In this document: positions 16,781 through 24,856 of the stretch, piece after piece
Layout: each line of letters begins with the position of its first letter
Numbering within the stretch: the first letter of the stretch is position 1
NCBI RefSeq assembly: GCF_003966225.1
Contig: NZ_RXNU01000016.1
Span: 1-64,000, forward strand
Origin: Shewanella canadensis
Lineage (GTDB): Bacteria; Pseudomonadota; Gammaproteobacteria; Enterobacterales; Shewanellaceae
DNA length: 64,000 nucleotides
Direction of reading: 5' to 3'
Made by a program: the position numbers and the translations under genes
Notes under the pieces: generated by a model
Seen by the model: only the letters and a program-made list of their open reading frames with translations
Told to the model about the DNA's origin: nothing
The model's database searches: none

Positions 16781-17995
16781 TTAATGTCCAATAGACTTCA
16801 AATGCTGTATCAGATAGATACGATCCTGATCCAAGGTTTGACTGTGCCAGAAGCCGCCGACATAGGCACCGAGAGGGATGAGGAACATAATGAGTAACAG
16901 CATGATGGTTAATCCCCTTGCGGATAGCTTAATCCCATTGCGGGTGCTGAAGTGCAGGGCTTCCTTCTTAGGGCAGGCGGAGACGCAGCGCATACAGGCT
17001 TGGCATTCATCCGAGCGAATGTTCTTCTGGGTATGCACCGAGATGTTAGCCGGGCAGGCGCGGGTGCATTTATCACAGTTCATCCCTTTAGACTCGATCA
17101 GGCAATGCTGAGTGCTTCTGCGGATCTTAAATGGGCTGAGAAAGCTCATGATGCCAAGTAGGGCGCCATAGGGGCAGATGTAACGACAAAACCCCTGACG
17201 ACGCCAGGCCGTTAATCCCAAGATGAATGCGAAACAGATTAATGTAATGAGTCCCGGAGTGACAAAAAATAGCGCCATCTTCAAGTCGGCTATCTTGTGA
17301 TAGTTGCCCTCTAAGTATTGAGGAATTGAGGCCGAAGGCATGCCGATGATGATATAAAGTAGCGCAGCTAGCAGCAGATATTTAAGCATTCTTAGCGGCC
17401 AGTCTAACCAGGCTGGTGGCATGAACTCCTGTTTGATGAAACGCTTTCTCAGCTTATACAGATATTCTCCTGCCAAACCGAGGGGGCATGCCCAACCACA
17501 GAAGGCGCGCTTACAGAGTAAGCCTGTTAACAGTACGACAGCCAGCATGACTGCGGCGGCCGGGTGAGTCTGATCCCATAAGCCCAGAGTCATAATCGCC
17601 TTGAGCTCTATTCCCCCGGCAATAGGAAGAAATGCATCGCCGACATCGGGCCGGGCCAGCCAAGGGGTTATTCCGGCCTTGAGCATGGCGGTGTTAGCAG
17701 CGAATTGTATGCCGACCAGCAACATAGACAGGGCGAGCAGGTGCTGAGTGCCATCGCGCAGCGAGTTGGCTCTGAGGTCCCCTTTGGCAGCCTCTGGTCT
17801 TAATTTTGTGAAGATTGTCAGGGAGGTGGCTGCGATGGCAAGTGCCGCGAGTAGTGGCCAGTATAGCGAGCTGACACCGGCTCCAACCGTTATGATGATG
17901 GTGGCAACCGCTCCCGACTTTTTACCGCTCCAATAAAGCAGGCTCGCACTGTAGGCGAGTGCCAACATTAAGGTTAAAGATTCAACAAAGCTCAT
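16781..17995 (-). CDS. NapH/NosR-like membrane polyferredoxin (putative quinol dehydrogenase)
   Basis: A 404-aa protein with about nine transmembrane segments and four iron-sulfur type cysteine clusters. Two are the membrane-edge motifs FCGWACPLG and CRYICPYG (CxxxCP type). Two are ferredoxin-like [4Fe-4S] motifs, CDKCTRACP and CQACMRCVSACP, near 300-345. NapH- and NosR-type proteins pass electrons from quinol to periplasmic cytochromes. No nap or nos genes are nearby; the neighbours are a porin-like protein, an MFS carrier, a tetraheme cytochrome and a periplasmic flavin reductase, so it may feed that pathway. Start 17995 (MSFVESLTLML) is preferred over 18037; the ribosome site is weak for both. 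Confidence 0.82.
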   Translation of the reverse strand: MSFVESLTLMLALAYSASLLYWSGKKSGAVATIIITVGAGVSSLYWPLLAALAIAATSLTIFTKLRPEAAKGDLRANSLRDGTQHLLALSMLLVGIQFAANTAMLKAGITPWLARPDVGDAFLPIAGGIELKAIMTLGLWDQTHPAAAVMLAVVLLTGLLCKRAFCGWACPLGLAGEYLYKLRKRFIKQEFMPPAWLDWPLRMLKYLLLAALLYIIIGMPSASIPQYLEGNYHKIADLKMALFFVTPGLITLICFAFILGLTAWRRQGFCRYICPYGALLGIMSFLSPFKIRRSTQHCLIESKGMNCDKCTRACPANISVHTQKNIRSDECQACMRCVSACPKKEALHFSTRNGIKLSARGLTIMLLLIMFLIPLGAYVGGFWHSQTLDQDRIYLIQHLKSIGH

Positions 17996-18229
17996 ATTGT
18001 TCTGATTTAGTAACGACTTGTATCTGTGTGAGGGCAATTGTCTGGATAAGTTCTTTGTTGATGAATCTTTTGTGCAGAAGATCTAAAAAATATATAACTT
18101 ATTACAGGGAAAGTGGCCGAAGATCACAGCATTGGCAATACAGTAAAACATTCCCGAGCCTGAGCAAGAGCCTGGCATAGGTTTGCCGAAACCCCATAAG
18201 GGAAGCCCCTAAAAATTGAGATGCTATTG

Positions 18230-18257
18230 AAAAAACACCGACCAGTGGCGCCGGTGC
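18230..18257 (-). terminator. Terminator of the MetA-type channel gene
   Basis: On the minus strand CACCG...CGGTG closes an imperfect GC-rich stem (with ACCGGCGCCACTGGT inside) and TTTTTT follows. It begins 27 nt after the stop at 18284. Confidence 0.75.
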
Positions 18258-18283
18258 TATTTCGATAGATGGCTGGGTTGTGT

Positions 18284-19213
18284 TTAGAATGACTTGGTCA
18301 GGGTAAAGACAAATGATGAACCTTCTGCGGTATTTTGGGTGCTAAACTCATTCACGTAACGTAGATTCCCCTGAAGTAGCCAGGGCAGATAGAACACGTT
18401 GAGCTCACCGCCAATACCATAGCCAGTCTTACGTTCACTGGCTAATGTTCCGTGACCATCGCGGCTGTCATCGCTGATCTGCCAGCTGGCGCAATAGCTC
18501 ACCCCGGGGCGAAGCAGCCAGTGTTCATTCAGCGCGAACTGCTTACCTATCCCTCCCTCTATGATAAATTCTGCGCCCGGACGAACATCGGTATCGTCCT
18601 GCTCCGAGTGCACCAGGGTTCGCGTCAGGCCGCTGACACTCCAGGACCTATCGGAGTCCAGGTAGTAGGTTCCTCCAAGCGTCAACATACCTGACCAATA
18701 ACCCATACCGGGCGATGCGGCGTCTGCAGGGTCGTAGTCACCCGTGGGGACGATCACCGATAACCCAAGCGCCGCTTCATAGTTATCACGGAACCAGAAC
18801 AGGGCCAAAGGTTCCAGAACGATATCTCCTAAGGCGAAAGAGGTGCTGTCATCGACACCGAAATCGGCGATCGAGGTCTCTTTGTTAATCATGGGAACGA
18901 TGACGTTATAGGCCCAGTTGGCGCCGAAGAGTTTCTTTTCGGTGACGTGTACCAGCCTATGAAGCTGAACGTAGGCATCGATATCGACATCCAGACCCGT
19001 GTCATCTCCATTATCATTGGTCAGAGTATCGGCGTTGTACCAGGTGTTGTACATTCGGTAGTGTATTCCCGGCGGTGGTGGCGTTCCGGCTGCTACGCCC
19101 TCTCCACCAATGGGATAGTGGGAGCCGGAGGTCGCAGCAAGGGCGGAAGTGGTACTCAAGAGTAAACCTGCTACTCCTGCCAGTCGGAGCAGGGCTCTTT
19201 CTACATTATTCAA
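18284..19213 (-). CDS. MetA-pathway type outer-membrane beta-barrel channel (Phenol_MetA_deg family)
   Basis: A secreted protein with amphipathic beta-strands throughout and a C-terminal aromatic residue (TLTKSF), the mark of an outer-membrane barrel. Segments such as VIVPTGDYDP, FRDNYEAALGLSV and ALGDIVLEPLALFWF match the SphA/MetA family seen in aromatic-degradation clusters; substrate assignment is inference. I start at TTG 19213 because AAGGAG lies 7 nt upstream and the protein then begins with a normal signal peptide (NNVERALLRLAGVAGLLLS...ALA). The ATG at 19300 would add 29 residues in front of it. A possible sigma-54 promoter lies at 19324-19340. Confidence 0.78.
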   Translation of the reverse strand: MNNVERALLRLAGVAGLLLSTTSALAATSGSHYPIGGEGVAAGTPPPPGIHYRMYNTWYNADTLTNDNGDDTGLDVDIDAYVQLHRLVHVTEKKLFGANWAYNVIVPMINKETSIADFGVDDSTSFALGDIVLEPLALFWFRDNYEAALGLSVIVPTGDYDPADAASPGMGYWSGMLTLGGTYYLDSDRSWSVSGLTRTLVHSEQDDTDVRPGAEFIIEGGIGKQFALNEHWLLRPGVSYCASWQISDDSRDGHGTLASERKTGYGIGGELNVFYLPWLLQGNLRYVNEFSTQNTAEGSSFVFTLTKSF

Positions 19214-19323
19214 TGGTATTCTCCTTAATTTATCGCGTGGTATGGTTAATAACTGTTGATTCAATATCTGTGCTGTATTAAGTGGTGCTTTGTGACTCAT
19301 CCTCGATGTCGATTTTTAGATGC

Positions 19324-19340
19324 TGCCTAAATGACGCCAA
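19324..19340 (-). promoter_or_regulatory. Possible sigma-54 promoter of the channel gene
   Basis: Minus strand TTGGCGTCATTTAGGCA has GG and GC at exact sigma-54 spacing, but CGTC and AGGCA depart from CACG and TTGCA. It would give a leader of about 100 nt to the TTG start. Confidence 0.45.
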
Positions 19341-19360
19341 GCCTGTTTGAGGTCGGAAAC

Positions 19361-20557
19361 TTAGTTTTTGCATCTGCTGTCGACAGGTGAAAACAGAGAG
19401 GGGTGAGTATTTAGGGCAAATAACAATATCGTTGAAACTCCTATTATCCCTGCCGAGTAAAATACGGCGTCTATTCCGAAGCCACTCAAGATAAACGCGC
19501 CAAAAATGGGACCGAAAATAAAACCTAAGTTCATTGCACCATTGAATATCCCCACCGTGTTGCCTGTGCCGTAATGCGTTCCCTCTTCTACCAGCATGGC
19601 GGTGCAGGCGGGCTGTGACAGGGCGCTAAACAGGCCGAGGAGGGTGGTTGCGAAGAGTATTTGGGTGAAGGTGAGGGTGGTCGGAATGATCAAATAGATT
19701 ATTGAGACAGATATGCCGCCAAGGATGATTAATAAGGCGTGAGATACCCTATCCGCAAGCATGCCCATCGGCCGCAGAAGAAGCGTGATAGTGAGGCAGC
19801 TTGAGGCCATCACTATCCCTATTTGAGTCCCGGTTAACTTAAGCTCTTCAGTTAAAATAATGGGCAGAAATGTGCCCATGAGAGAGATGCAGCAGGCTCG
19901 CCCAAAGATAAAGGCCAGTAATCCTCTTAAGTTCCGGCTCCGGATGATGGGCTGAATGAGGGATGACTGTTTATTACGGCTTGAGTGCGTGGTGGCGACG
20001 TGAGCCGAACTATTTCGAACGCAGCAACTGCAGAGTAAGATGGCTAAGAGACTGAGGAGAATCATGCTTAAGAATATGGCCGTGAATCCCAATTGATCCT
20101 TCATGTAACCACCGATCACCGGACCGAAGGATAGGGCTGCATAGAAAGAGATATCGAAGGTTCCCATAACCGAGGATCGTTTCTCTTTAATTGCAGATTC
20201 ACTGACCAAGGAGACAATAACCGGCCTGAACATGGCACAGGCCACGCCCTGAAGTAAACGTGAGAGCGCAAGGATGAACAGGTTGGTAGACACTAAGTAT
20301 GAAACTGAAACCAAGAGGTAAAGACTAAGGCTGATAAGCATTAGCTTTTCTGGGCCGAAGATGTCTGAATACCGCCCCATAAAAGGGCTGAAAATCGCTT
20401 TTGCCACAGAGTAGGATATCAGCGGTAGGGCCAACAGTGCGCCCCTGGCCCCCAGTTCAAACACATACACAGAGAAGAAGGTATCGCTGATCCCGAAACC
20501 CAATGTAACGATAAAATTGATCACGAAGAGGATCAGGAAATGATTGTTATGCGCCAT
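19361..20557 (-). CDS. Major facilitator superfamily transporter
   Basis: A 398-aa inner-membrane carrier with about 12 hydrophobic segments. The loop between segments 2 and 3 reads FMGRYSDIFGPEKLM, a version of the MFS GxLaDrxGrk signature, and the half-repeat loop reads GMLADRVSHALL. A basic central loop (about 190-210) separates the two six-helix halves. The family covers drug efflux and organic-acid uptake and the substrate cannot be read from sequence. It lies between the outer-membrane channel and the cytochrome gene on the same strand, which suggests transport of the substrate or product of the flavin reductase system. Confidence 0.85.
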   Translation of the reverse strand: MAHNNHFLILFVINFIVTLGFGISDTFFSVYVFELGARGALLALPLISYSVAKAIFSPFMGRYSDIFGPEKLMLISLSLYLLVSVSYLVSTNLFILALSRLLQGVACAMFRPVIVSLVSESAIKEKRSSVMGTFDISFYAALSFGPVIGGYMKDQLGFTAIFLSMILLSLLAILLCSCCVRNSSAHVATTHSSRNKQSSLIQPIIRSRNLRGLLAFIFGRACCISLMGTFLPIILTEELKLTGTQIGIVMASSCLTITLLLRPMGMLADRVSHALLIILGGISVSIIYLIIPTTLTFTQILFATTLLGLFSALSQPACTAMLVEEGTHYGTGNTVGIFNGAMNLGFIFGPIFGAFILSGFGIDAVFYSAGIIGVSTILLFALNTHPSLFSPVDSRCKN

Positions 20558-20611
20558 CCTGCCAGCCCTGCAGAGATCAATAATTATCTGGGGTTTGGAT
20601 AATTTATGTTT

Positions 20612-20950
20612 CTAAGGCAGCTCGACTTCATACTGATGGCAATCGTTGCAATACAAGACGGAGGGTTCATGGGTCTTGTGGCAGGCGGTGCAACGAATTT
20701 CACCATGGGGGGACTTATGGACGTTTACCACTCTCTCTTCTACCTGAAACTCCTTAATTTCAATCTGATCGCCATGGCAGTTTTTACATAACGAGGTTTT
20801 ACCTCTGCGAGTGGGGGTATCGGTTCCATGGCAATCCATGCAGGTGACGTCTGCGTCTTCATGTACTTTGGCAAGTTCACCGGCATAACTTGGTACGTTA
20901 ACAGCAAACATTAACAGGGCAGCGGTAGCGATGGACGTTAAATATTTCAT
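20612..20950 (-). CDS. Periplasmic tetraheme c-type cytochrome
   Basis: A 112-aa secreted cytochrome. A signal peptide (MKYLTSIATAALLMFAVNVPSYA) is followed by four CxxCH motifs (CMDCH, CKNCH, CTACH, CNDCH), giving four hemes in about 90 mature residues, plus extra His (VHEDAD, VHKSPHGE, CHKTHE) as distal ligands. This is the size of the cytochrome domain of Shewanella flavocytochrome c. Here it is a separate subunit, downstream of the flavoprotein gene, so the pair is a split flavocytochrome c. Start 20950 is used; 20956 (MIMKYL) is possible. An intrinsic terminator lies between this gene and the flavoprotein gene. Confidence 0.93.
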   Translation of the reverse strand: MKYLTSIATAALLMFAVNVPSYAGELAKVHEDADVTCMDCHGTDTPTRRGKTSLCKNCHGDQIEIKEFQVEERVVNVHKSPHGEIRCTACHKTHEPSVLYCNDCHQYEVELP

Positions 20951-20972
20951 AATCATCTATTCTTTATTGGAT

Positions 20973-21008
20973 AAAAAAAACCGAGATCCTAAAAAGTGGA
21001 TCTCGGTT
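20973..21008 (-). terminator. Intrinsic terminator between flavoprotein and cytochrome genes
   Basis: On the minus strand AACCGAGATCC / GGATCTCGGTT form a perfect 11-bp stem with an 8-nt loop, followed by a T-run. It falls 9 nt after the flavoprotein stop and ends about 23 nt before the cytochrome start codon. Confidence 0.88.
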
Positions 21009-21016
21009 AAGGGGGA

Positions 21017-22543
21017 TTACAGCTTCATCTTCTCTGCGATGTGCTCGGCAGCGAAACGACCAGAGTTGATGGCAAATGAGCTGGCCATACCTTCAAGAGT
21101 CAGGTTATATGAATCACCATATACGCCGCCCACTTCACAACCAACGACGTAGAGGCCGCCAACAGGCTTCATATCTTTTTCACGGAGCACTTGCATGTCG
21201 GTGTCGGTGGTTGGGCCACCGAGGGTGATTAGCGTGGCGTTTTGACCTTTAACGGCAAAGTAAGGAGGCTTGTCCATAGAACGAACGTACTTGCGGTTTT
21301 TAGGGAACTCTTCATCTACACCGTTGATGGCATAACGGTTGGCGTCAACCACTGTTTGCTTAAAGGTGGCGACATCAATCCCCATCTTCTTAGCCAGACC
21401 TTCGATGGTGTTTGATTTAACTAACCAACCCTCTTTTTGGCCGACTTCGATACCTTCATCCAGCAAGTCCAGCTTATGACCAACACGCACCCAGTCACTG
21501 TGAGAGATGTCGATACCATCTGTCTTCATGTACTCTCTCATGTTGTCATCGAAGACGGCGAAGTAGCCATTACCCACACGCTCTACCGCAGGGCCTGTGT
21601 TGTGCCATAGTGGCGCCTGACTCTCATCGATGAAACGCTTACCGTCTTTAGCAACCCACATGTATGGCTGGCGTAATAGAGAGGCCATCTGTGAATAAAC
21701 CGTCGTATGCTCAGGGTGACTTAGCTGAGTGTTTGGATCTTTGCCATATAACCATGCGCCGATTGCCAGATGGGTCTTCATGCCTTCCAGTCTTGCGCCT
21801 GTCTCTTCCCACCACTTGATACTGTCCCCGTCACGACCCTTTTTAGGACCTACAATCAGATGGTCGGTGCGGATACCGAATTTTTTTAACATCTTAGGAT
21901 TGTTGATGAAGCCACCGGTGGCAACGATGACACCGCCTTTAGCGTTAAAGGTATAGGTATCGCCTTCGCCATCTTCGGCGATAACACCGACCACTTTTTC
22001 GTCTTTATAGACAAGCTCAGTCGCCGGTGTTTCCGTGTAGATCTTACCGCCGTTCTTGGTGAAAGACTGCTCCATCTTCTGCACGAACTCGACGCCTTTA
22101 CCATCTTTAAAGATGTGCCAGGTACGGTTACCGTCTTCGAAGAGGGTACGTACGTCATGGAAGGTAACGCCTTTCTCTTCCATCCATTTGATAGAGTCGT
22201 CTGAACGATTAATCCACTTGCGCATCAAGGGGCCATTGATAAAACCATGGTTGAATTCCATATGGTTCTTATAAGCCCAATCTTTAGTCAGACCGATGTA
22301 CATCGATTTTTGCTGCTCAGTTTCAACGGCGAAAGTTCCTTCGATATAGAGCGCCGAACCACCGATGTTCGCTTGCTTCTCTAACAGTACGGTTGTCAGG
22401 CCTTTTTCTTCGGCCGCCGCCGCGGCTGCCATACCACTGGCGCCGGAGCCTATTACAACCACATCGACATTTTTGGTGTAATTTGCCGCATAACTACTCG
22501 CGCTTAATAAGCTCAAAGCAATTGCCATGGAAAGTTTGTTCAT
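21017..22543 (-). CDS. Periplasmic FAD-dependent reductase, flavoprotein subunit of a flavocytochrome c
   Basis: A 508-aa secreted flavoprotein. The signal peptide ends at about residue 19 (SASSYA/AN). The Rossmann FAD motif is VVVIGSGASGMAAAAAAEE (29-47), and the capping and C-terminal FAD segments follow (ATGGF at 209-213, GLYVVGCEVGG at 463-473). It belongs to the fumarate reductase/FAD-binding-2 superfamily. By eye, the residues that bind and protonate fumarate in Fcc3 are replaced: the Arg402 position is Pro311, His504 of HTMGG is Ile439 of ITLGG, and the Arg544 position is about Tyr479 of GDSYNL. It should therefore reduce another substrate, drawing electrons from the tetraheme subunit. 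It is divergent from a DmpR-like activator with a sigma-54 promoter between them. Confidence 0.88.
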   Translation of the reverse strand: MNKLSMAIALSLLSASSYAANYTKNVDVVVIGSGASGMAAAAAAEEKGLTTVLLEKQANIGGSALYIEGTFAVETEQQKSMYIGLTKDWAYKNHMEFNHGFINGPLMRKWINRSDDSIKWMEEKGVTFHDVRTLFEDGNRTWHIFKDGKGVEFVQKMEQSFTKNGGKIYTETPATELVYKDEKVVGVIAEDGEGDTYTFNAKGGVIVATGGFINNPKMLKKFGIRTDHLIVGPKKGRDGDSIKWWEETGARLEGMKTHLAIGAWLYGKDPNTQLSHPEHTTVYSQMASLLRQPYMWVAKDGKRFIDESQAPLWHNTGPAVERVGNGYFAVFDDNMREYMKTDGIDISHSDWVRVGHKLDLLDEGIEVGQKEGWLVKSNTIEGLAKKMGIDVATFKQTVVDANRYAINGVDEEFPKNRKYVRSMDKPPYFAVKGQNATLITLGGPTTDTDMQVLREKDMKPVGGLYVVGCEVGGVYGDSYNLTLEGMASSFAINSGRFAAEHIAEKMKL

Positions 22544-22778
22544 TCAGTACCACCTCTTGTTTAACATTCGATTTAAAACACATTTTTATGTATAGGTTTC
22601 TGTTAACTTCTCGTTATACAAATCTGTAATTAATGACTGCTGCTGGAGTTCGAATGCCCTTCTATTTCAGTTTCAGTCACAAGATCTGTATGGATAACAT
22701 TAGAGACATCACATATGCGTTACAGCGCATCTTATTGATAAGGTTTACTTAATTGTCCCTAGTCTCATGATTTAAGAT

Positions 22779-22795
22779 TGCACTTTGCGTGCCAA
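22779..22795 (-). promoter_or_regulatory. Sigma-54 promoter of the flavocytochrome operon
   Basis: Minus strand TTGGCACGCAAAGTGCA has a perfect -24 element TTGGCACG, 4-nt spacer and -12 element GTGCA (consensus TTGCA). Transcription would start near 22768, leaving a leader of about 225 nt before the flavoprotein ATG. Confidence 0.88.
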
Positions 22796-22848
22796 TGGAT
22801 AAGTTGCTGAATTTGTTGGCTTTATGTTTTTTTGTGCAAGGTGTTGTA

Positions 22849-22882
22849 GTTCCGAATGGGAACGGTTATCCCGAATTGGAAC
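22849..22882. promoter_or_regulatory. Putative enhancer sites for the DmpR-like activator
   Basis: GTTCCGAATGGGAAC (22849-22863) is a palindrome with 5-bp arms. A second copy, ATCCCGAATTGGAAC (22868-22882), follows with 19 bp between starts, about two helical turns. They lie 54-87 bp upstream of the -24 element, the standard place for a sigma-54 activator, and 30 bp before the activator gene itself. Confidence 0.7.
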
Positions 22883-22912
22883 CTGTACATAATCATTAGG
22901 TAAATTAACAAG

Positions 22913-24556
22913 ATGCTGATAAACGACATAGATCCGAAAGATTTTCTGGAGTTTGTTCCCGAAGAGGGGATCATTAAGCTCAAAGATCAACGCATGTTAC
23001 TGTTCGATGCCGTAGCCCTGGGTTTACTGCGTAAGGAATTGATCGATACCTTCGGCCATTTTGCCGCACGTAGCGTATTGACCCGCTTCGGTTATGCTCA
23101 TGGCTGGCGAACGGCGGAGATACTGCGCTTGGAATATCCGGCCATATTTTCGCAAGATGAGGGAGGCTCCTACCTTCACATGTTGTTCGGATTGACCAGA
23201 ACATGTCAGTTCCATCATTCGGATAACCTGGCTTCAGGCTTTTCGATGGAGGTGTGCTGGGATAACTCCTATGAGGCGGAGCAACACCAGTTGCTCTTTG
23301 GGGTTGCCGAGGAGCCTATCTGCTGGACGCTGACGGGTTTTGCCAGTGGTTATGAATCCTGTAAGCAGGAGCGTGAAGTCTACTTTATCGAAGACAAATG
23401 CTGCGGCGCGGGCGACCCGTTTTGTCGTATCGTGGGGAAATTCAGAGAAGATTGGGGAGATGAACTCGAGGCACACCAACCATTTTATAGCATGGAGTCT
23501 GCCGATACCCTGCTCAAAGGGTTGACTCAAAAGTTAAAAAGAACCGAGTTGGATCTCAAGCGTCAGCAGGAACGCCTGAGCCTATATAATGCCAATTTGC
23601 ATAACATCTCCGGCTTAGTGACCCGCAGTAATGAGATGAAACGAATTGTAGAGCTGGCCCGGCGTATTGCTAAGGTGGACTCATCCGTCGTGGTCTCGGG
23701 AGAGAGCGGTGTCGGTAAAGAGCGTGTCTCTCGGTTTATTCATGACAATTCATCGCGCGCCTCGGGGCCCTTTGTCGCGGTAAATTGCGGAGCACTGACT
23801 GAAACCTTGTTGGAGAGTGAACTGTTCGGCCATAAGAAGGGCGCCTTTACCGGCGCCGACAGAGATCATATTGGCTTATTTGAGCAAGCTAACGAAGGCA
23901 CCCTGTTTCTCGATGAGATTGGTGATATATCGGCTGCTATGCAGGTTAAGTTGCTTCGGGCACTGCAGGAAAAAGAGATAAGGCGGGTCGGAGATTGTCA
24001 AGACCGAAAGGTTAATGTACGTATCATTGCGGCCACTCATCGAAACCTGAGCGAAGAGGTGAAGGCCAATCGTTTCCGGGCCGATCTCTATTACAGGCTC
24101 TGTGTGATTGAGCTGACCATTCCCCCTCTGAGGGACAGGGCGGAAGACATTCTGTTTATTGCTAAGGTCATTCTGGAGCAGGTGAATAAGGATATGAACC
24201 GTAATGTCATCGGCTTCTCTCCCAAGGCTTCCGAGCTGCTTCTCAGTTATAGCTGGCCCGGCAATGTGCGGGAGTTACAGAATGTGGTTGAGCGAAGTGT
24301 TGCACTGTGTATGGGCCAGGAGATCACTGTTGAGGATTTTCCCGAGACCATGATCCAGAACCCGGTGTTGTTATCTCAGCTCTCAACTCCGACCCTGTCA
24401 CTGGAGGAGATGGAGATGGAGTATATTCTATCGGTGCTTAAGTCGTGTGGCGGAAGTAAAACCCTTGCCATGGAGAAGCTTAAAATAGGGAAGACGACGC
24501 TATATCGAAAGCTCAATGATTATAGAAAGCTGTCAGAGGAGCAGGTGACAGCTTGA
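22913..24556 (+). CDS. DmpR/XylR-like sigma-54-dependent activator with V4R sensor
   Basis: A 547-aa one-component enhancer-binding protein. An N-terminal XylR-type effector domain (about 8-120) runs into a V4R domain (about 125-190) whose conserved Cys are at 150, 163, 164 and 171 (ESCKQE, DKCCGAGDPFC). A coiled linker (195-228) precedes the AAA+ domain with Walker A GESGVGKE (263-270), GAFTGA (310-315) and Walker B LFLDEIGD. The C-terminus is a Fis-type HTH (GGSKTLAMEKLKIGKTTLYRK, read as 20+1 residues). Relatives bind phenols, toluene or related aromatics. Divergence from the flavocytochrome genes and the sites between them make it the likely activator of that operon. Confidence 0.92.
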   Translation: MLINDIDPKDFLEFVPEEGIIKLKDQRMLLFDAVALGLLRKELIDTFGHFAARSVLTRFGYAHGWRTAEILRLEYPAIFSQDEGGSYLHMLFGLTRTCQFHHSDNLASGFSMEVCWDNSYEAEQHQLLFGVAEEPICWTLTGFASGYESCKQEREVYFIEDKCCGAGDPFCRIVGKFREDWGDELEAHQPFYSMESADTLLKGLTQKLKRTELDLKRQQERLSLYNANLHNISGLVTRSNEMKRIVELARRIAKVDSSVVVSGESGVGKERVSRFIHDNSSRASGPFVAVNCGALTETLLESELFGHKKGAFTGADRDHIGLFEQANEGTLFLDEIGDISAAMQVKLLRALQEKEIRRVGDCQDRKVNVRIIAATHRNLSEEVKANRFRADLYYRLCVIELTIPPLRDRAEDILFIAKVILEQVNKDMNRNVIGFSPKASELLLSYSWPGNVRELQNVVERSVALCMGQEITVEDFPETMIQNPVLLSQLSTPTLSLEEMEMEYILSVLKSCGGSKTLAMEKLKIGKTTLYRKLNDYRKLSEEQVTA

Positions 24557-24567
24557 TTCAACTATAT

Positions 24568-24856
24568 GACGCCCGCTTCGCAGGCTGGAGGACGCTGACT
24601 GCGTCAGCTATAGGACGCCCGCTACGCAGGCTGGAGGACGCTGACTGCGTCAGCTATAGGACGCCCGCTACGCAGGCTGGAGGACGCTGACTGCGTCAGC
24701 TATAGACGCCCGCTACGCAGGCTGGAGGACGCTGACTGCGTCAGCTATAAGATGCCCGCTTCGCAGGCTAAAGGACGCTGACTGCGTCAGCTATAAGATG
24801 CCCGCTTCGCAGGTTAGAGGACGCTGACTATGTCAGCTATAGGACGCCTTCGGCTA
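24568..24856. repeat. Six tandem 46-bp palindromic repeats plus a partial seventh
   Basis: Units start at 24568, 24614, 24660, 24705 (this boundary is one G short), 24751 and 24797, with a partial copy from 24843. Each contains GCTGAC-TGC-GTCAGC, a perfect 6-bp hairpin that can alternatively pair as GACGC-TGACT-GCGTC, and a second weaker dyad GCCCGC..GCAGGC. Copies 2 and 3 are identical; copies 5-6 drift (GATGCCC, GTTAGAGG, TATGTCAGC). The array begins 12 nt after the activator stop codon and lies between convergent genes. Relatives GCGCGTAGCGCGTC occur at about 24930 and 24970. Confidence 0.93.

Noticed and set aside
16781..17995. Denitrification gene napH or nosR proper
   Set aside because: The iron-sulfur membrane architecture fits, but no napA/B/G or nos genes are present, so a specific symbol is not justified.
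21017..22543. Fumarate reductase (fccA/ifcA)
   Set aside because: No heme motifs in the polypeptide, and the residues at the fumarate-binding positions differ.
24568..24856. CRISPR array
   Set aside because: The 46-bp units are head-to-tail with no spacers between them, and no cas gene is in the window.
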